DNA from: Bathymodiolus brooksi
Taxonomy: Eukaryota > Mollusca > Bivalvia > Mytilida > Modiolidae
Direction of reading: 5' to 3'
DNA: 64,000 bases
Assembly (NCBI GenBank): GCA_963680875.1
Contig: OY804579.1
Span: 29,001,804 to 29,065,803 of the forward strand
Shown here: in pieces, positions 1-10,700 of the stretch
Numbering within the stretch: the first letter of the stretch is position 1
Layout: every line of letters begins with the position of its first letter
The notes under the pieces: generated by a model
Told to the model about the DNA's origin: nothing
The model's input: only the letters and a program-made list of their open reading frames with translations
Databases searched by the model: none
Position numbers and translations under genes: made by a program

Positions 1-470
1 AGTCTGAACTTCAAGGTGACAACTTTCGTCTCCCCAGTTCCAGACCCCAGAGCCTATGCTGTGGACGCAATGAGCCTATCTTGGGAGGGAATGTTCTCGC
101 CCCTGTTCTTCACAAGATAACAGGAGAGAAATGCAGGATCATAGTTATTGCTCCAGCTTGGCCAAAACAAGCTTGGTTTGCAAATCTACTGCATCTGTCC
201 TGTGCCAGGCCACTAGTGCTTCCCTTAAAACAAAATCTTCTATCTCAGTTCAAAGGGGGTGTAGTTCATCTTTCTCCAGAAAGACTCCATCTACATGCTT
301 GGTTTCTGTCAGGAATAATCTCAGACATAAAGGCTTTTCTGAAACAGCTACCAAGCACAGGTCAGTGCAAGAATCCACTAGCATCGTCTATGATGCAAAG
401 TGGACAATCTTTTCTGATTGGTGTGTTGGAAGAGAGATTGATCCATTCAAAATCTCTGTCCAACAATTAG
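1..470 (+). pseudogene. DIRS reverse transcriptase/RNase H, C-terminal end, frameshifted
   Basis: Frame 1 (bases 1-120) contains the motif PDPRAYAVDAMSLSW, typical of the RNase H end of DIRS polyproteins, and stops at 118-120. The continuation lies in frame 3 from about 84, with PVLHKI, then IVIAPAWPKQAWF and a conserved LHLHAWFLSG near 285-314; this frame stays open to 470. A frameshift, probably with a small deletion, therefore lies near 95-105. The frame overlaps the recombinase frame, as is usual in DIRS elements. Family assignment rests on remembered motif patterns, not on an alignment. Confidence 0.8.
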
Positions 471-1364
471 CGGATTTTCTTGTCTTCCTCTTTGAGGTGA
501 AAGGTCTTGCGTCTTCCACTGTAAAGGGGTACATATCTGCTATCTCTCGAACTATTCATATTTCTGGTGGGGTAGATTTCGGAAATAATCAATTTATTTC
601 CCTTCTAGTTCGCAACTTTAGTCTTGAAAGGCCACAACAAAGGGTTTCTGTTCCTCAATGGAACCTAGGTCTAGTATTATCAGCTCTCAACCTGACACCC
701 TTTGAGCCAGCAGAAGAGGTAGACTTGAAATTTCTCTCTTACAAATGTTGTTTCTTATTGGCACTTGCTTCGTGCAGGAGACGAAGTGAAGTTCATGCTT
801 TTTCTACTTCAAATTCTTGCCTTAGATTCTCTGGAGACAAGTCATCGGTTACTTTGCTTACGGACCCAGCTTTTCTAGGCAAAAACCAGATAGCAGATAA
901 AGGGACAGAGCCTATTTATATACCAGCGCTGCCCCAAGACTGATTCTGTTTCTCTGTGTCCGGTAAGAATCTTGTCTATTTATTTGACTAGGACAGCTTC
1001 TTTGCATTCTAGTACCAATAAAAGACTTTTTATCCCTATTAAGAAGGGTGTCTCTGATCTCTCTGTTAAAACCATTTCTACCTGGATATGCAAGACTATT
1101 TCTCTTGCATACGAATCTTCGGGTCAAGTTATACTTGACAAATTCCAGGTCAAAGCTCATGATGTTAGAGCTCTTGCATCTTCTTGGGCATTATTTAATA
1201 ATGCATCACTTAATGAAGTGCTATCTGCAGGTTTTTGGAGAGGTGAAAGTTCTTTCTTATCTCATTATCTGAGATCTATGTCTGCTCAGGGGAGCAGACA
1301 ATCTATTTTTACTTGGGCCTATAGTTTCTGCTCAAAGAGTCAATTTTCCCCCAGTTTCTTCTGA
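131..1364 (+). pseudogene. DIRS tyrosine recombinase (YR), one frameshift
   Basis: The first frame (131-943) holds the N-terminal SAM-like core-binding region, with a segment around residues 86-145 including SDWCVGREIDPFK and GLASSTVKGYISAISRT. It ends with the first catalytic box, LASCRRRSEVHAF, whose catalytic arginine is probably codon 779-781. The chain resumes one frame on (open to 1364) with HDVRAL (His 1158-1160, Arg 1167-1169), GFWRGESSFLSHYLR and the nucleophilic Tyr at 1266-1268. The R-H-R-Y catalytic set is thus present but split. The shift fits one extra base in the C run at 932-935, after which frame 2 meets a stop at 941-943. The start at 131 is nominal because the frame overlaps the RNase H frame. 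Confidence 0.85.
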
Positions 1365-1398
1365 TTCTGGGATTCAGCTCTAAGTTAGATTCTGAGTT

Positions 1399-1725
1399 AC
1401 TCAGAATTTATGATGGTAACGTATTTATTGTTATAAAATCCTAAATTTTTAAAGTAAGATTTGTTTTTATTAAATAAATACTTGCCATCATAAATTATAG
1501 GTCCCACCCGTCCTCCCCTTCATCCCTGATCTAGTTAAATTACTTGCTAGAAAAGTTATGATTAGGATGGGTAATGGCAACCGATGGTTTCCGAATGGAG
1601 GCTATTTTTAGCCTATAGGTTTTTTTTCCGGCTGTTTGAATGACGCAATAGGATATACTCAGAATTTATGATGGTAACGTATTTATTTAATAAAAACAAA
1701 TTTTACTTTAAAAATTTAGGAATTT
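1399..1725. repeat. DIRS internal complementary region and right terminal repeat
   Basis: A 31-bp segment (1399-1429) recurs exactly at 1657-1687. Bases 1405-1429 are also an imperfect inverted repeat of 1472-1496, and the whole block 1438-1496 is an approximately 90 percent inverted complement of about 1663-1722. Such a block, complementary to the element's own outer end, is what DIRS elements call the internal complementary region, used to circularise the cDNA. The segment 1500-1656 between them is the body of the right terminal repeat. The outer boundary near 1725 is inferred. Confidence 0.65.
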
Positions 1726-1784
1726 TCCTATCAAAACTTATAATATCCTGCTGCTTTGTGAACAATGGTTATAGTGTTTTTAAC

Positions 1785-1982
1785 GGCATCGGTGGTGTAA
1801 TGTGTGGCATGCTCACGTCGAGTGTGGTAGATTGTGTGTTCGAGCCCCAATCGAGTTAAACCAACAGATATAAAATTGGTATTTGTTGTTTCTCCGCATA
1901 GCACACAGCATTAAGGAGAAAGAGAAAAGACGGGTTGGCTCGGAATCAGGATAATGTGTCCAAGTTGGGCAACATATCTATC
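1785..1982 (+). mobile_element. tRNA-derived SINE copy A, 5' half
   Basis: The block is clearly homologous to the SINE at 25609-25981. It has a degenerate tRNA-like head with a box-B-like GTGTTCGAGCCCC near 1840, followed by the shared TATAAAATTGGTATTTGTTG and GGCTCGGAATCAGGATAAT segments. It is interrupted after TCTATC at 1977-1982, and the rest of the SINE resumes at 2849. Confidence 0.75.
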
Positions 1983-2451
1983 TCAGGGTTCGAAATTACT
2001 GTAGGTCCGATAGCCTTAGGCTAGAAGTATCGCGCTCGGTCTAGGCCAAGTTGTTTTTATCGAAGACTGTGTGTCTAGGTGATTTATGACTATCAATTTC
2101 CGTAAATTGTGTTCCGTGCAGACATCGTTTTCTATCTTATGTAAAATCCTTGGTCATGTCGGTACTTGAAATAAACTACTCTTTTCTCCACTATATGTAA
2201 GAACTTATATGACTATGATCATGAGCTCAAGATTACTTTTTCAATAAAAAAAATATGTGGAAATTCTTATCGGGAGTTTCAAAACCGGAGTCTAAATGGA
2301 AAGTTGACACCCGTGAAAGTAACAAGGCATACAATGCCACAAAAAGGAAGAGAACATTTCAATGACCGAAATCATGAGAGTTAAAATTCATTCTCCTTCA
2401 GTACAGGAGTTTGACCCTTTATCTGCCATCCACCTATGGAATTCCTCATAA

Positions 2452-2631
2452 ATAAGGGGTAGGAGGGTGAACCGGCAGCCGTATGGTGAGAGGGAACTGG
2501 AGGAGGAGGAATTATCAGAGTATTCAGAGATGGAGTCAGATTATGAACTGGAACCTGAGGACAAATACAAATTCAGAATAAAGCAAAATTATTTAAATAT
2601 TTGCCTTTTATTAACATTTTTCAATCTTTGA
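2452..2631 (+). pseudogene. short acidic reading frame, possible transposon protein remnant
   Basis: The frame is open from just after a stop at 2449-2451 to a TGA at 2629-2631, about 59 codons, with no early Met. It has a strikingly acidic run (ELEEEELSEYSEMESDYELE), unlike the AT-rich noise around it. Acidic N-terminal segments of this kind occur in several transposases, but no family can be named. It may be chance. Confidence 0.2.
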
Positions 2632-2764
2632 AACCCCCAAAAATACACTTTTTTGACACAATATTTGCACATCCCATACATTCAAAACATACTCAGAATG
2701 CAGGATTTTGCATGTAATTATTAAAAAATTTCTTAGGAGGGGCCAAACCCCCTAGCATATTCAG

Positions 2765-2825
2765 GTCTAGACATTTTCCTTCAGGGCTAGAATAGATTAA
2801 ATCAGTCTAGCCCTGCAGTCTAGAC
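2765..2825. repeat. nested inverted repeat (hairpin)
   Basis: CAGGGCTAGA (2782-2791) pairs perfectly with TCTAGCCCTG (2806-2815) over a 14-nt loop. The outer GTCTAGAC (2765-2772) pairs with GTCTAGAC (2818-2825). It lies about 17 bp from the right edge of the insertion in SINE copy A, so it may be that element's terminal structure. Confidence 0.6.
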
Positions 2826-2848
2826 ATCAATTCCCATTAAATTCTATC

Positions 2849-2953
2849 CCTGTATCTGCAAGACTTGTTTCAGTGAGCTAGCACTATCAAATCCAATAGT
2901 ATAAAGCAGACCTCATCATCATCTCATTGAAAATTAACACTGTATTATATAGT
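2849..2953 (+). mobile_element. SINE copy A, 3' half
   Basis: It shares TTTCAGTGAGCTAGCACT and AAGCAGACCTCATCATCAT with the SINE at 25609-25981. It ends near 2953 without the ACTC-repeat tail, so the 3' end is decayed or truncated. Confidence 0.7.
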
Positions 2954-3022
2954 TTTATACCCTGACTGACTAATATTTATAAAACAAGGGAACAAAGAGG
3001 GTAACATTTTTTTTAATTAAAT

Positions 3023-3240
3023 GTTTAACCATTATCTACAGTTAAACCTCATTATCTACAGTTAAACCTCATTATCTACAGTTAAACCTCATTATCTTCA
3101 GTTAAACCTCATTATCTACAGTTAAACCTCATTATCTACAGTTAAACCTCATTATCTACAGTTAAACCTCATTATCTTCAGTTAATCCTCATTATCTACA
3201 GTTAAACCTCATTATATACAGTTAAACCTCATTATCTAGA
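3023..3240. repeat. 20-bp minisatellite, about 11 copies
   Basis: Ten full units of GTTAAACCTCATTATCTACA occupy 3041-3240, preceded by a partial unit from 3023. A few single-base variants recur (TATCTTCA, TATATACA), and the last unit ends TCTAGA. The array lies 411 bp upstream of a coding exon. Confidence 0.95.
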
Positions 3241-3650
3241 ACTGGGATGAGTTGTTTCTTTGGATTGTTAGAAGTCAATATTTAGTCTTTTCTTTGTAGT
3301 TTTTAGCTTAAGGTATCATGGATAACTCAGAAATTTCAGAGTGAAATCATGTGTGCCTTCAGCTAATTCACTAGAAGGTTCAACTGTATCTTGTTACTCA
3401 AGATTGAATGTTGAAATATAATGTATAAAAGTAATGTGTATCTCTTCTAGTGTATTGTTTTATAGATACAATTCCATGTTCAGAAATTGCTGCAGTTATA
3501 CTTGAAATGTTGTACCTAAAAATTGACATGCCATCAAAATGTTACCAATGTAGCAAGGACATAGTCATGATTGCTTTGTTTCTCAAATAGAGAATTGAAA
3601 TGCAATATGAAGCCATAGCAAGATTTAATCATTTGCATTTTTTCCTTCAG
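3241..3650 (+). other. intron 3' end before the first DNAJC10-like exon
   Basis: The sequence is unique and AT-rich with no recognisable repeat. It ends in a good polypyrimidine tract and acceptor, TTTTTTCCTTCAG, at 3638-3650. Confidence 0.6.
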
Positions 3651-3694
3651 ATTGTCTCGGAGGAACAGCAATGAAAAAATTAGGGGCCATATTG
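3651..3694 (+). CDS. DNAJC10: DNAJC10/ERdj5-like exon a (44 bp), thioredoxin-like domain
   Basis: The exon is flanked by a strong acceptor (TTTTTTCCTTCAG) and a GTAAGA donor. Its first two bases complete a codon started in the previous exon (phase 1 intron), and it then reads CLGGTAMKKLGAIL and ends on a codon boundary. Joined in frame to the exon at 26013 it matches the pattern of ERdj5 just after its first thioredoxin domain, where a GGDC-type segment and an amphipathic helix precede a Val-Asn-Val strand. ERdj5 is an ER-lumen J-domain protein with several thioredoxin-like domains that reduces disulfides and assists degradation of misfolded proteins with BiP. A 44-bp exon alone would be weak evidence; support comes from frame continuity with the two later exons. 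The J domain and CXXC domains are outside the window. Confidence 0.72.
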
Positions 3695-3998
3695 GTAAGA
3701 AGTAGCATCATTATTTCACTGTCTGTACATAAATAGTTTGAAAAAAGTTTTCTATTTGTGTGTCTTATACAAATCTTATGCCATGTCCAATGGCTGACTT
3801 GGCTTCCTTTCTTATATATCTCATCTGTGACCATTCATCACACTTTAGGATCCAGTATGAGTGTTGATTTACATTTTGATATGGTGTGAAATTTGAAAAT
3901 ATGTACTTGTAATAAAAAAAAAGTCCGCCAGAATCAAAAATAGAATTTGACTGATATTTGGTTTGAGTATTAAAGGAAAACTTCCCAAACAAATTATT

Positions 3999-4605
3999 AT
4001 ACCCCCGCTCCCCGAAGGAGGAGGGAGGTTTATACTGTTTTACCTCTGTCCTTCCGTCCTTCCGTCCCTCCAAGATATTTTTCGTCAAATTTTTCTCAGT
4101 AACTATTGATGGCAGAAATCTGATATTTGGTCACAAGCGTCATATAGGTATACCATATTGTGGGTAGCGTTTTTGGACCCGTCAGATTTCTACTTCCTGT
4201 TTGCCGACTTAGTTGGTTTTTATACACATTGAACATACATGTATATGCACATTTTTCGTCACATTTTTCTCAGCAACTATTGATGGCACAGATCTGATAT
4301 TTGGTCACAAGCTTCATATAGGTACCCCATATCGTGGGAAACGTTTTTGGACCCATCAGATTCCTACTTCCTGTTTGCCGACTGTTGATTTTTATACACA
4401 TTGAACATACATTTTGTATATGTCCATTTTTAGTCACATTTTTCTCAGCAACTATTGATGGCAGAAATCTGATATTTGGTCACAAGCTTCATATAGGTAC
4501 CCCATATTGTGGGAAGCGTTTTTTGACCCGTCAGATTCCTACTTCCTGTTTGCCGAAGAGCAGGGGTATCGTAAGTGAGCATTAGCTCACAGTTCAGTTC
4601 ATCTT
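3999..4605 (+). mobile_element. Helentron-like non-autonomous element P1 (ATACCCCCGCTC family)
   Basis: It starts with ATACCCCCGCTC and a G-rich partner arm, then a CTCTGTCC/TTCCGTCC pyrimidine microsatellite. Next come three tandem copies of a ~175-bp module (starting near 4090, 4263 and 4439; each with TTTTTCTCAG, CTATTGATGGCAGA and ACTTCCTGTTTGCCGA). It then has GAGCAGGGGTAT (4558-4569, inverse of the 5' motif with one mismatch) and the hairpin GTGAGC-ATTA-GCTCAC (4575-4590). Subterminal inverted repeats, central tandem modules and a terminal hairpin are the layout of Helentron-associated elements (HINEs). No protein is encoded. The exact ends are uncertain by a few bases. Confidence 0.7.
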
Positions 4606-6710
4606 GTTTTTTTAGATGTTTATATGTATATTAGTGTTTTATTATGTTGGATAAGGGAATGAAATCGATTTTAAAATTCGGTCAACGATAGATGGATGTC
4701 ACCATTTTGATAGCATCTCTATACCCATTATCACGTGATGCCTAAATACCACCATGCCCCAAAACAAGTGTGACAAACCAGGGTCCTCATTCAGGCGTAA
4801 TTCTTTTTATTTTTCTTATTATTCTAAATATATGAATTTATTACACAAATCACTTTTTGCCGATTTACGTTTTGTTTCTATATACTTATGGCAAAACAAA
4901 CGAATCAGAGAAAACGGTCCGTCTTTAATGAGACACATTTACAAAAGATTTTTTTCGAAAATTGAAGAACTACGAAATTATGTGAAAAAAAGAACGGACA
5001 TCGGAACAATGCCATGAATTCGTAAGAAAAATAAAAATAGGCCTATGCTACAGGGCAAAATTGTTTTAATGATATTATTTATAAGAGTGCACTTTGTAAT
5101 CGATCGTTCATGCACTACAATAAAGCTACACATAAGCTCTGCTTCTTAGCCTAAAGCACAGAAAGTTACAGGGTAGGAAGCCAAAAAATTGAGAGGATTA
5201 TGTAAACATATAATTTGTAATAGTTTTCATTTGACAATTACAGACGATGAGTATTATAAATACTTTTAAAGTTTATTATACCAAACTTCAGGGTACATCT
5301 CTTATGTAATATAATAATTTGCTTATGGAAATACAATGTTCTTATTCGCCAACAGTAAAAAGATTAATCTGTTTTCATAACGGTTATTTCTGATTTGAAC
5401 AAAGCGTAACATATAATATGTCTCTGCGTAAAGAAAACATTTTTTGTTTATTTTAATCACGTCTTTCGAACTGGCAGACCTTTCTGATTAATCTCAGAAT
5501 AGTCATAAAAAATATGGTTGTTGTTTTTATAAGGAAAATTGCATACGAATGGTTTTTGTCTATTTTGCTTTTTGGGGTTTGCAAGAAGAATTTTCTACCC
5601 TGCCCTGTTCACCCTGCTTTACTTCATAATTTTGGTTGTTGCTATATCATTCTGATGAGGCACAAAATAAATCGAGATAAAAATGAACAATTCAATATAA
5701 CTTACGATCAATGTTAATCTTAAGATTTTGTTTTGGTGAAAATAGCCCCAGAATCATTGCTGCATCAGGCACGGATCCAGCAGTTTTGAAAACAGGGTCC
5801 CAGGCTCTTGTTTGCCAATATTTTCCCAATTTATACACAAATTTTACTAAATTGTCGAACACCCTCTTGATCCGCCAGTGTGCATTAATATGCACCCATT
5901 CCTAATGTATACTTGATCAGGGATTAGAACCTTTAAAATGTGTATTGCATCACCTATTCTAGTCACAGGTAGCGTTAACGGGTCACAAAATGTGTATTGC
6001 GTTTCTGATTATTGCCAAAGATTGCGACACATGTATTCAAGTATTCGGTCAGAGTCCCGTCGACCGGATGTAAAATGACACTTGTATATTCTGCCTGGCG
6101 ACTTCCTGTGTGGACCTAAGCTCATTATGCAATATTAGGTACCCTGCTGAGTGAACCTGTCGTTTTCAGAATGAAAATAAAAATATGTAAATCCCGCCTT
6201 TTACTTCTTATTTCAGGAATTATTTGCCTTAATTTATTGAAGAATAAAATATTTCAAATTAAAATATGGTCTCTCGCTTCTGAAAATACATGAAAAATAT
6301 AAGAAATATATTTTCCGCATAATATTTTACGTTTCGCTCATCATAAATGACAAACAAACAAAAAAAGGAAAAGAAATTAACATTTTTAAATCACTTGCTT
6401 GCTCCAACGTTTTTAGCACAAAATCTGAAGAACAAGAAGTAAATTTGGTGTGGCCTAATCTCTGTATATTTTGACTGCTCTTCATCTGTTTATACCACTC
6501 ATGACCATGATCTCTTCCGAACTTTGTCTGAATGAATATCAGTGGATATCAAAATTATAGGTCAAGTTTGCTTACAGGGTTCCGAGCTGAAAAAAAATCA
6601 TATATTTAGGTTTTTTGCATTCTGGGGGTCACTGAGCAAAGAGGTTTTTTTTCTTTAAACACTAACTTTGTAAACTCAGTTGCCACCCGATCTCCTAACC
6701 TTTAATTTTT
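4606..6710. other. intronic AT-rich DNA, no recognised feature
   Basis: No gene, splice-flanked exon or familiar repeat could be supported on either strand. Short open frames here (for example 4754-5017 and 5692-5895 on the minus strand) show no family motifs. Confidence 0.5.
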
Positions 6711-6743
6711 ATACCCCCGCTCCCCAAAGGGGGAGGGGGGTAT
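6711..6743. repeat. P2 5' terminal hairpin
   Basis: A C-rich arm (ATACCCCCGCTCCCC) and a G-rich arm (GGGGGAGGGGGGTAT) pair around an AAA loop. The microsatellite CTCTGTCCGTCC follows directly. Confidence 0.8.
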
Positions 6744-6927
6744 ACTGTTTTACCTCTGTCCGTCCTTCCATCCGTCCAAGATATTTTTTGTCGCATTTTT
6801 CTCAGTAACTGTTAATGGCAGAAATCTGATATTTGGTCACAAGCTTCATATAGGTATACCATATTGTGGGTAGCTTTTTTGGACCCGTCAGATTCCTACT
6901 TCCTGTTTACCGACTTAGTTGGTTTTT

Positions 6928-6957
6928 AGCTCACCTGGCCTTTAGGCCATGTGAGCT
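6928..6957. repeat. G1 5' hairpin with subterminal inverted repeat
   Basis: AGCTCACCTGGCC pairs with GGCCATGTGAGCT over TTTA with one mismatch. GCTCACCTGG recurs inverted at 21078-21087. Confidence 0.85.
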
Positions 6958-7795
6958 ATTGTCATCACTTTTCGTCCGTCGTCCGTCCGTCAACATTTCA
7001 CATTTTAATCTTCTCCTCAGAAATCACTGGGCCAATTGCAGCCAAACTTTGGTCGATTGGTCCTTGGATGGCCCCCTTTCAAAATTGTGTCCGGTGATCC
7101 CGACTTCCAACCAAGATGGCCGCCAAGCTCAAAATAGAAAAAAGGGGGATGAAATTTTAATTGTCCATTGCTGCTTTAGTGTAAGTCAAAATGAGCTCAA
7201 ATTTTAACTGCAGCTACATGGCAAGAAGTAGTTTAACATATATTCCGGGTTTTTCTGTGAAATTTTTCTTTCAGCCGATATATACCGATTATGCAAATTA
7301 GGCATATTTTGATAAAAGATCACATTTAAATCTTCTCCTTTGAAACTGCTGAACCAAATTAAACCAAACCTGGCAGGGATGGTCCCTGGGTGGGTCTCTT
7401 TCAAAATTGTGTCCGACAGCCCCGCCATCCATTCAAGATGGCTGCTGTTACTAAAAATAGAAATTTCTTCAAATGGCCAAAACTGCTCTATTTTATGCCA
7501 GAATGTGCCCAAATTTGAACTGTATAAGCATAATGATGAGCTTTTTAACATGTATTACAGGATTTTTTATGAACTTTGAACTTTTGCCGATTTTGACCGA
7601 TTATGCAAATTAGAAAAAAGGGGGGATGAAATTAAAAAAAAATCTTCTGATTCTTGGATGGCCCCCTTCCAAAATTGTGTCTGGTGATCCCGACTTCCAA
7701 CCAAGATGGCCACCAAGCTCAAAATAGAAAAAAGGGGGGGATGAAATTTTAATTGTCCATTGCTGCTTTAGTGTAAGTCAAAATGAGCTCAAATT

Positions 7796-10700
7796 TTAAC
7801 TGCAGCTACATGGCAAGAAGTAGTTTAACATATATTCCGGGTTTTTCTGTGAAATTTTTCTTTCAGCCGATATATACCGATTATACAAATTAGGCATATT
7901 TTGATAAAAGATCGCATTTAAATCTTCTCCTCTGAAACCGCTGAACCAAATTAAACCAAACCTGGTAGGGATGGTCCCTGTGTGGGTCCCTTTCAAAATT
8001 GTGTCCGACAGCCCCGCCATCCATTCAAGATGGCCACTGTTACTAAAAATAGAAATTTCTTCAAATGGCCAAAACTGCTCTATTTTAAGGCAGAATGTGC
8101 CCAAATTTGAACTGTATAAGCATAATGATGAGCTTTTTAACATGTAATACAGGATTTTTTATGAACTTTGAACTTTTGCCGATTTTGACCAATTATGCAA
8201 ATTAGAAAAAAGGGGGGATGAAATTAAAAAAAAATCTTCTCCTCTGAAACTACTGAGCCAATCTCAACCAAACTTTGCTGAAATGATTCTTGGATGGCCC
8301 CCTTCCAAAATTGTGTCCGTTGATCTCGACTTCCAACCAAGATGGCCACCAAGCTCAAAATAGAAAAAAGGGGGGATGAAATTTTAATTGTCCATTGCTG
8401 TTTCAGTGTAAGTCAAAATGAGCTCAAATTTTAACTGCAGCTACATGGCAAGAAGTAGTTTAACATATATTCCGGGTTTTTCTGTGAAATTTTTCTTTCA
8501 GCCAATATATACCGATTATGCAAATTAGGCATATTTTGATAAAAGATCACATTTAAATCTTCTCCTCTGAAACCGCTGAACCAAATTAAACCAAACCTGG
8601 TAGGGTGGGTCCCTTTCAAAATTGTGTCCGACAGGCCCGCCCTCCATTCAAGATGGCCACTGTTACTAAAAATAGAAATTTCTTCAAATGGCCAAAACTG
8701 CTCTATTTTAAGGCAGAATGTGCCCAAATTTGAACTGTATAAGCATAATGATGAGCTTTTTAACATGTAATACAGGATTTTTTATGAACTTTGAACTTTT
8801 GCCGATTTTGACCAATTATGCAAATTAGAAAAAAGGGGGGATGAAATTAAAAAAAAATCTTCTCCTCTGAAACTACTGAGCCAATCTCAACCAAACTTTG
8901 CTGAAATGATTCTTGGATGGCCCCCTTCCAAAATTGTGTCCGTTGATCTCGACTTCCAACCAAGATGGCCGCCAAGCTCAAAATAGAAAAAAGGGGGGAT
9001 GAAATTTTAATTGTCCATTGCTGTTTCAGTGTAAGTCAAAATGAGCTCAAATTTTAACTGCAGCTACATGGCAAGGAATAGTTTAACATATATTCCGGGT
9101 TTTTCTGTGACATTTTTCTTTCAGCCGATATATACCGATTATGCAAATTAGGCATATTTTGATAAAAGATCACATTTAAATCTTCTCCTTTGAAACTGCT
9201 GAACCAAATTAAACCAAACCTGGCAGGGATGGTCCCTGGGTGGGTCTCTTTCAAAATTGTGTCTGACAGCCCCGCCATCCATTCAAGATGGCTGCTGTTA
9301 CTAAAAATAGAAATTTCTTCAAATGGCCAAAACTGCTCTATTTTAAGCCAGAATGTGCCCAAATTTGAACTGTATAAGCATAATGATGAGCTTTTTAACA
9401 TGTATTACAGGATTTTTTATGAACTTTGAACTTTTGCCGATTTTGACCGATTATGCAAATTAGAAAAAAGGGGGGATGAAATTTTAAAAAAATCTTCTTC
9501 TCTGAAACTACTGAGCCAATCTCAACCAAACTTTGCTGAAATGATTCTTGGATGGCCCCCTTCCAAAATTGTGTCTGGTGATCCCGACTTCCAACCAAGA
9601 TGGCCACCAAGCTCAAAATAGAAAAAAGGGGGGATGAAATTTTAATTGTCCATTGTTGCTTTAGTGTAAGTCAAAATGAGCTCAAATTTTAACTGCAGCT
9701 ACATGGCAAGAAGTAGTTTAACATATATTCCGGGTTTTTCTGTGAAATTTTTCTTTCAGCCAATATATACCGATTATGCAAATTAGGCATATTTTGATAA
9801 AAGATCGCATTTAAATCTTCTCCTCTGAAACCGCTGAACCAAATTAAACCAAACATGGTAGGGATGGTCCCTGGGTGGGTCCCTTTCAAAATTGTGTCCG
9901 ACAGGCCCGCCCTCCATTCAAGATGGCCACTGTTACTAAAAATAGAAATTTCTTCAAATGGCCAAAACTGCTCTATTTTAAGGCAGAATGTGCCCAAATT
10001 TGAACTGTATAAGCATAATGATGAGCTTTTTAACATGTAATACAGGATTTTTTATGAACTTTGAACTTTTGCCGATTTTGACCAATTATGCAAATTAGAA
10101 AAAAGGGGGGATGAAATTAAAAAAAAATCTTCTCCTCTGAAACTACTGAGCCAATCTCAACCAAACTTTGCTGAAATGATTCTTGGATGGCCCCCTTCCA
10201 AAATTGTGTCCGTTGATCTCGACTTCCAACCAAGATGGCCGCCAAGCTCAAAATAGAAAAAAGGGGGGATGAAATTTTAATTGTCCATTGCTGTTTCAGT
10301 GTAAGTCAAAATGAGCTCAAATTTTAACTGCAGCTACATGGCAAGAAGTAGTTTAACATATATTCCGGGTTTTTCTGTGAAATTTTTCTTTCAGCCAATA
10401 TATACCGATTATGCAAATTAGGCATATTTTGATAAAAGATCGCATTTAAATCTTCTCCTCTGAAACCGCTGAACCAAATTAAACCAAACATGGTAGGGAT
10501 GGTCCCTGGGTGGGTCCCTTTCAAAATTGTGTCCGACAGGCCCGCCCTCCATTCAAGATGGCCACTGTTACTAAAAATAGAAATTTCTTCAAATGGCCAA
10601 AACTGCTCTATTTTAAGGTAGAATGTGCCCAAATTTGAACTGTATAAGCATAATGATGAGCTTTTTAACATGTAATACAGGATTTTTTATGAACTTTGAA

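Larger units (their letters stand above)
1..1725 (+). mobile_element. DIRS-like tyrosine-recombinase retrotransposon, 3' portion, degenerate
   Basis: The window opens inside a DIRS-type element. In order it shows the C-terminal end of the reverse transcriptase/RNase H reading frame, an overlapping tyrosine recombinase frame, and a non-coding 3' part with direct and inverted repeats (1399-1725). DIRS elements integrate with a tyrosine recombinase instead of a DDE integrase, and they carry inverted terminal repeats plus an internal complementary region. Both coding parts are frameshifted, so this copy is dead. The left part lies outside the window. It runs in the same direction as the host gene and sits in an upstream intron of it. 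Confidence 0.85.
1983..2842. mobile_element. unidentified ~860-bp insertion inside SINE copy A
   Basis: The SINE is colinear with its paralogue on both sides of this block, and the 6-bp TCTATC occurs at both edges (1977-1982 and 2843-2848), which suggests a target-site duplication. I see no matching terminal inverted repeats and do not recognise the family. It contains an acidic reading frame (2452-2631) and a nested palindrome (2765-2825). Confidence 0.45.

Noticed and set aside
5692..5905. Overlapping small genes on both strands near 5.7-5.9 kb
   Set aside because: Both frames are short, overlap each other antisense and show no motif, splice sites or codon signal.
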